A DNA stretch of 10,440 nt from Flavobacteriales bacterium. GTDB taxonomy: Bacteria; Bacteroidota; Bacteroidia; Flavobacteriales; Weeksellaceae. Each line of letters begins with the position of its first letter. Positions within the stretch are counted from its first letter, which is position 1. The DNA is taken from the NCBI GenBank assembly GCA_900770875.1, contig CAAGLV010000214.1, positions 1-10,440 on the forward strand. Reading direction: 5' to 3'. Below the pieces are notes generated by a model. The model worked only from the letters and a program-made list of their open reading frames with translations. It was not told the origin of the DNA and did no database searches. Positions 6,839-10,440 of this stretch are shown piece by piece. The position numbers and the translations under genes are program-made.

Positions 6839-7658
6839 TCTGTTTTGATTTCGATTTTAGTTGACTTGTATACACTCTATTAGACACTAAAATACTAAAC
6901 TCATATAATATCCATAATGGGATTGTAACTAACACCATACTATACACATCGTTAGGTGTAATAGCTGCTGCAATTACTAAAACCACAATAAATGCATGTT
7001 TACGATACGATTTTAAAAACATTGGTGTAAGAATGCCAATACTAGTTAAAAAATAGGCAAAAATAGGCATTAAAAACATTACCCCCATCGATAAAAGTAA
7101 CTGCACAAACAGGTCGATATAACTTGGTAATGTCCAAGTATTACCTACTCCGAAAGGATCGTATGTAAATAAAAATTGTGTACAAAGTGGCAACAATAAA
7201 AAGTAACTAAACAAAACTCCTAAAATAAAGAATCCTGTTACGGCAAAAATTGTTGCTCCGGCATATTTACGCTCCGACTCTTTTAAAGCTGGACTGATAA
7301 ATTTCCACAACTCATAAATTATATATGGAATTGCTAAAATCACCCCGCAAATAATTACGGCAAAAAATTGAGACGTAATTTGTCCTGATGGATTTAAATT
7401 GGTTAATTCTTTCGAGATATCAAACGATTCTTCGTAAATATTTCCATAGCCTGTTAGTTGTCCAAATTGGTTAAACCAACCAAACATTGGAAAAGTTGAT
7501 TTTAACGGTGCCATAATCACATATTTCACTAACTCGTCCCAAAAACAAGCTACTGCAATAGACGTTACAACAATTGCCAATATTGCACGAACTAAATGTC
7601 CGCGCAGCTCACCAATATGAGCCAAAAATGGCATATCTTTTTTAGCTTTTGTTGCCAT
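6825..7658 (-). CDS. tatC: Sec-independent protein translocase subunit TatC
   Basis: Inner-membrane receptor of the twin-arginine translocase, which recognises Tat signal peptides of folded proteins. Landmarks: the cytoplasmic N-terminal motif HIGELR at 14-19 with its conserved Glu17; FISPALKESER at 120-130 containing the second conserved Glu; an AITPND motif at 232-237 before the last membrane segments; and LYEFSI at 251-256. Six hydrophobic segments are visible. At 277 residues it is longer than E. coli TatC (258), mainly because the first periplasmic loop (about 56-95) is expanded and the C-terminus is Lys/Ser-rich. Its ATG follows the isomerase stop by one base (TAAAATG), so the two are almost certainly translated from one message. 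No tatA or tatB gene is in the window, so partners must be encoded elsewhere. Confidence 0.97.
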   Translation of the reverse strand: MATKAKKDMPFLAHIGELRGHLVRAILAIVVTSIAVACFWDELVKYVIMAPLKSTFPMFGWFNQFGQLTGYGNIYEESFDISKELTNLNPSGQITSQFFAVIICGVILAIPYIIYELWKFISPALKESERKYAGATIFAVTGFFILGVLFSYFLLLPLCTQFLFTYDPFGVGNTWTLPSYIDLFVQLLLSMGVMFLMPIFAYFLTSIGILTPMFLKSYRKHAFIVVLVIAAAITPNDVYSMVLVTIPLWILYEFSILVSNRVYTSQLKSKSKQIEKK

Positions 7659-7659
7659 T

Positions 7660-8625
7660 TTATTCGATTCCCTCGTTTAAAATTGAATGTATATCTAAAA
7701 TACCATAGTAATGGTTATTATCATCAACAACAACTAATTGTCCAATACTATTTTGTCTTAAAATAGCTAAAGCTTCTCTGGCTTTTTCGTTCTTATTAAT
7801 TACTTTAGGCGACATTGTTGCAATATCTTTTGCTACTAAACCACTAAAATCTTTATGATTCATTAACATACGACGTAAATCTCCATCTGTAATCACACCT
7901 TTAATCTCATTTCCATCCACAACAACAGTTATACCGTGTTTTCCTGAAGTCAAAGAATTTATCACATCGTAAATTGATGAATCTGGATTAACAAAAGGTT
8001 TTTTATTAGAATCTACAATGTTTTCTACCGTCCACAATAAACGTTTTCCTAAAGCACCACCAGGGTGAGATCTTGCAAAATCATCCGATTTAAAATCTCT
8101 CAACTTCATTAATACAACAGCCAATGCATCTCCCATAACCAACTGTGCAGTTGTTGATGATGTTGGCGCTAAATTAATTGGACACGCTTCTTTTGAAACA
8201 TTTACATCTAAAACAATATCCGAATTCTTAGCTAATTCTGAATTTAAATTCGCTGTTAAACCTATTAAACAAGCAGAATATTGTTTTAAAATTGGAGCTA
8301 AATATGTAATTTCTGGCGTGTTTCCACTTTTCGAAATACAAATTACCACATCCTCTTTTTGTAACAAACCTAAATCTCCATGAATTGCCTCTGCTGCATG
8401 TAAAAATTGCGCAGGAGTTCCTGTCGAATTAAAAGTCGCCACTATCTTATTTGCGATATGTGCACTTTTACCAACTCCCACAATTACTACTTTCCCTTTC
8501 GTTTGATAAATTGCATTTACTGCCTCTATAAACGAATTATTTAAACGACTTGCAATCGCATTAAGCTCTTGTATCTCTTCCTGAAAAACACCTTGAGCTA
8601 TTTGAATTAATTTAGAATCTTCCAA
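7660..8625 (-). CDS. kdsD: Arabinose-5-phosphate isomerase (KdsD/KpsF/GutQ family)
   Basis: Interconverts ribulose 5-phosphate and arabinose 5-phosphate, the first step toward Kdo for lipopolysaccharide. The 321 residues comprise an N-terminal SIS sugar-isomerase domain (to about 200) and two CBS domains (about 205-262 and 268-321). Residues matching E. coli KdsD catalytic or binding positions are all present at a constant offset of six: Lys53 (GVGKSAH), His82 (AIHGDLG), Glu105 (GNTPE), Glu146 (KEACP) and His187 (SHPGGALGKRLL). The start codon is TTG at 8625: an in-frame TAG lies six codons upstream, with no ATG or GTG in between and no ATG near the N-terminus. Translation appears coupled to tatC. 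kpsF- or gutQ-like paralogues cannot be separated by sequence alone, but Kdo synthesis is the likeliest role. Confidence 0.93.
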   Translation of the reverse strand: MEDSKLIQIAQGVFQEEIQELNAIASRLNNSFIEAVNAIYQTKGKVVIVGVGKSAHIANKIVATFNSTGTPAQFLHAAEAIHGDLGLLQKEDVVICISKSGNTPEITYLAPILKQYSACLIGLTANLNSELAKNSDIVLDVNVSKEACPINLAPTSSTTAQLVMGDALAVVLMKLRDFKSDDFARSHPGGALGKRLLWTVENIVDSNKKPFVNPDSSIYDVINSLTSGKHGITVVVDGNEIKGVITDGDLRRMLMNHKDFSGLVAKDIATMSPKVINKNEKAREALAILRQNSIGQLVVVDDNNHYYGILDIHSILNEGIE

Positions 8626-8773
8626 AACAAATAGTATTGTCTATTTTTATTTTTTTTCGTACTTTTAACCTCCCTTTTAACTCTTATTCAATCGAATAAA
8701 AAAAGTAAGAATTAATCAGGGTTCAAATATAGGAACTATTTAACTTATAATATTAATTTTAGTCTTTTTGTAG
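8626..8773. other. Divergent intergenic region between kdsD and recQ
   Basis: 148 bp of AT-rich DNA that must carry the start signals for both kdsD-tatC (leftward) and recQ (rightward). It contains a small inverted repeat, TTATTC/GAATAA, at 8684-8699 and the candidate -7 element listed separately. I see no small gene or RNA in it and no clear recQ promoter. Confidence 0.6.
8724..8731 (-). promoter_or_regulatory. kdsD: Candidate -7 element for kdsD-tatC
   Basis: The - strand reads TATATTTG, an exact match to the TAnnTTTG -7 consensus of Bacteroidetes. No TTG is found at the expected 17-23 bp upstream, so the match is partial. If used, it gives a leader of about 90 nt before the TTG start codon. 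Confidence 0.35.
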
Positions 8774-10440
8774 ATGGAAGCCAATTCGAAAAACTTAACA
8801 TCTTACCTAAAAAAGTACTTTGGTTTTGACCAATTTAAAGGTCAACAACAAGAAATAATCACATCCTTATTAAACAAAGAAGATGTATTCGTGTTGATGC
8901 CAACAGGAGGAGGTAAGTCTTTATGTTATCAATTACCGGCACTAATGTCAGATGGAGTAGCAATTATAGTTTCACCTTTAATTGCCTTAATGAAAAACCA
9001 AGTAGACGCAATCCGTGGTATATCTGAGAATGATGGTATCGCCCACGTATTAAACTCTTCTTTAAACAAATCAGAAACAAAAAAAGTGATGTCAGATATA
9101 GAGAACGGCATCACAAAAATGTTATATGTCGCACCAGAATCGTTAACAAAAGAAGAATACATCGATTTCTTTAAATCGGTAAACATTTCATTTTTTGCAA
9201 TTGACGAAGCGCACTGTATCTCGGAATGGGGACATGATTTTAGACCCGAATATCGTAACCTAAAATCAATCATCAATAAAATCGGAGATGCACCAATTAT
9301 CGCTTTAACAGCAACAGCAACACCAAAAGTACAAGAAGACATCCAAAAAACTTTAGGCATGCAAACAGCCAAAGTTTTTAAAGATTCTTTTAACCGCGCT
9401 AATTTATTTTACGAAGTTCGTCCAAAAGTAAATCAAGACAAAGAAATCGTAAAATTCATCAAGCAGAACGACGGAAAATCGGGAGTTATTTACTGTTTAA
9501 GCCGTAAAAAAGTTGAAGAATTTACACAACTTTTACAAGTAAATGGTATTAACGCAATCCCTTACCACGCAGGTTTAGATGCAAAAACACGCAGCAAACA
9601 CCAAGACATGTTCTTGATGGAAGATGCAAGCGTTGTAGTTGCAACAATTGCCTTTGGAATGGGAATCGATAAACCAGATGTCCGTTTCGTAATTCATTAC
9701 GACATGCCTAAATCGTTAGAAAGTTATTACCAAGAAACTGGTCGTGCTGGTCGCGATGGTGGCGAAGGACATTGTGTTGCATTTTACGATTACAAAGACA
9801 TCGAAAAATTAGAAAAATTTTTAGCGAGTAAACCAGTTGCCGAACGCGAAGTTGGAATGCAATTATTATCAGAAGTTGTTGCTTATGCCGAAACATCTAT
9901 GTCGCGCCGTAAATTCTTATTGCACTATTTTGGTGAAGAATTCGACGAGAAAAACGGAGCCGGAGCTAATATGGACGATAACATGCGCAACCCTAAAAAA
10001 ATGATTGATGCAAAAACCGATGCATTAACTACTTTAGATGTTGTTGCCAAAACAAGCCAGAAATTAAAATTAAACGACATTGTAAACGTAATTGTTGGTA
10101 AAGAAACTTCTGTAACTAAATCGTATAAATTCGAAAAAGAACCATTTTTCGGAATCGGAAAAGACAAAGAAGACTATTACTGGAAATCTATTTTACGTCA
10201 ATTAATCGTTCATAATTTCTTAGAAAAAGAAATCGAAACTTATGGTGTTTTAAAAATAACAAAGGATGGAAAAGCATTTATTGCCAATCCTACCGAATTT
10301 AAAATTGCCGAAGATGTGGATTTCAAAAAATTATTAACAGAAGGTGGATTAGATAAAGAAGAAGTTTCTGCTGCACCTGCTGCTTTCGACGATAATCTTT
10401 TAAAACAATTAAAAGAATTACGTAAAAAAATTGCTAAAAA
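8774..10440 (+). CDS. recQ: ATP-dependent DNA helicase RecQ, 3' end outside the window
   Basis: 3'-to-5' superfamily 2 helicase of recombination and replication-fork repair. The frame is open from the ATG at 8774 to the window end (555 codons). Helicase motifs appear in order: FKGQQQEII (21-29, motif 0), Walker A MPTGGGKS (42-49), DEAH box with HCISEWGHDFRPEY (144-160), ALTATATP (177-184), TIAFGMGIDKPDVRFV (291-306) and the arginine-finger motif QETGRAGRDG (320-329). A RecQ-Ct region follows (about 365-510), with the winged-helix stretch ending ITKDGKAFI. DDNLLKQLKELRKKIA (539-554) matches the beginning of the HRDC domain. The zinc-binding part is unusual: where E. coli has four Cys, this protein has SRRKFLLHYFGEEF and GAGANMDDNMRNPKK, with no Cys at all. 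It diverges from kdsD with no visible Shine-Dalgarno sequence. Confidence 0.96.
   Translation, partial: MEANSKNLTSYLKKYFGFDQFKGQQQEIITSLLNKEDVFVLMPTGGGKSLCYQLPALMSDGVAIIVSPLIALMKNQVDAIRGISENDGIAHVLNSSLNKSETKKVMSDIENGITKMLYVAPESLTKEEYIDFFKSVNISFFAIDEAHCISEWGHDFRPEYRNLKSIINKIGDAPIIALTATATPKVQEDIQKTLGMQTAKVFKDSFNRANLFYEVRPKVNQDKEIVKFIKQNDGKSGVIYCLSRKKVEEFTQLLQVNGINAIPYHAGLDAKTRSKHQDMFLMEDASVVVATIAFGMGIDKPDVRFVIHYDMPKSLESYYQETGRAGRDGGEGHCVAFYDYKDIEKLEKFLASKPVAEREVGMQLLSEVVAYAETSMSRRKFLLHYFGEEFDEKNGAGANMDDNMRNPKKMIDAKTDALTTLDVVAKTSQKLKLNDIVNVIVGKETSVTKSYKFEKEPFFGIGKDKEDYYWKSILRQLIVHNFLEKEIETYGVLKITKDGKAFIANPTEFKIAEDVDFKKLLTEGGLDKEEVSAAPAAFDDNLLKQLKELRKKIAK

Noticed and set aside
8684..8704. Inverted repeat TTATTC/GAATAA followed by a run of A
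   Set aside because: Considered as a terminator, but both neighbouring genes start here rather than end. On the + strand the tail is A, and on the - strand the T run precedes the hairpin.
8746..8751. TATAAT hexamer upstream of recQ
   Set aside because: It looks like an E. coli -10 box, but the main sigma factor of this phylum uses a different consensus, there is no partner element upstream, and such hexamers are frequent by chance in DNA this AT-rich.
8929..10167. Open frames on the - strand at 8929-9372, 9708-9896 and 9925-10167
   Set aside because: All are antisense to recQ, whose complete helicase motif series fixes the coding frame on the + strand.

Overview
This AT-rich window looks like ordinary chromosome from a Flavobacteriia-type Bacteroidota. 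The gene families, the near absence of Shine-Dalgarno sequences before start codons, and one good match to the Bacteroidetes -7 promoter element (TAnnTTTG) all point that way. I see no insertion sequence, phage gene, CRISPR array, tRNA or rRNA.

Layout. On the + strand at the left edge is the 3' part of an M1 zinc aminopeptidase, closed by a strong hairpin terminator, then folA (dihydrofolate reductase). All following genes up to about 8.6 kb are on the - strand. Read in their own direction (right to left) they are: an arabinose-5-phosphate isomerase (kdsD/kpsF type, TTG start) with tatC 1 nt behind it; etfB and etfA; a bifunctional-nuclease/UVR protein followed by a NupG-type nucleoside permease; and a small DUF2752 membrane protein whose stop codon lies in the same TTAA as the folA stop. 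Hairpin terminators follow etfA and nupG. At the right edge recQ (+ strand) diverges from the isomerase gene and runs off the window.

Probable transcription units are kdsD-tatC (perhaps reading on into etfBA), etfB-etfA, bfn-nupG, and single genes for DUF2752, folA and recQ. Functionally these are housekeeping: peptide breakdown, folate and nucleoside supply, electron transfer from acyl-CoA and similar dehydrogenases, lipopolysaccharide Kdo precursor synthesis, Tat export and DNA repair.

The points most worth a second look are: recQ lacks all four zinc-binding cysteines of the classical RecQ-Ct domain; a perfect 9+9 bp inverted repeat sits between tatC and etfB over a candidate promoter; the DUF151 nuclease domain is fused to a UVR motif and paired with a nucleoside permease; and that NupG homologue carries an extra hydrophilic segment of roughly 45 residues. 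I found no convincing new multi-gene system here.
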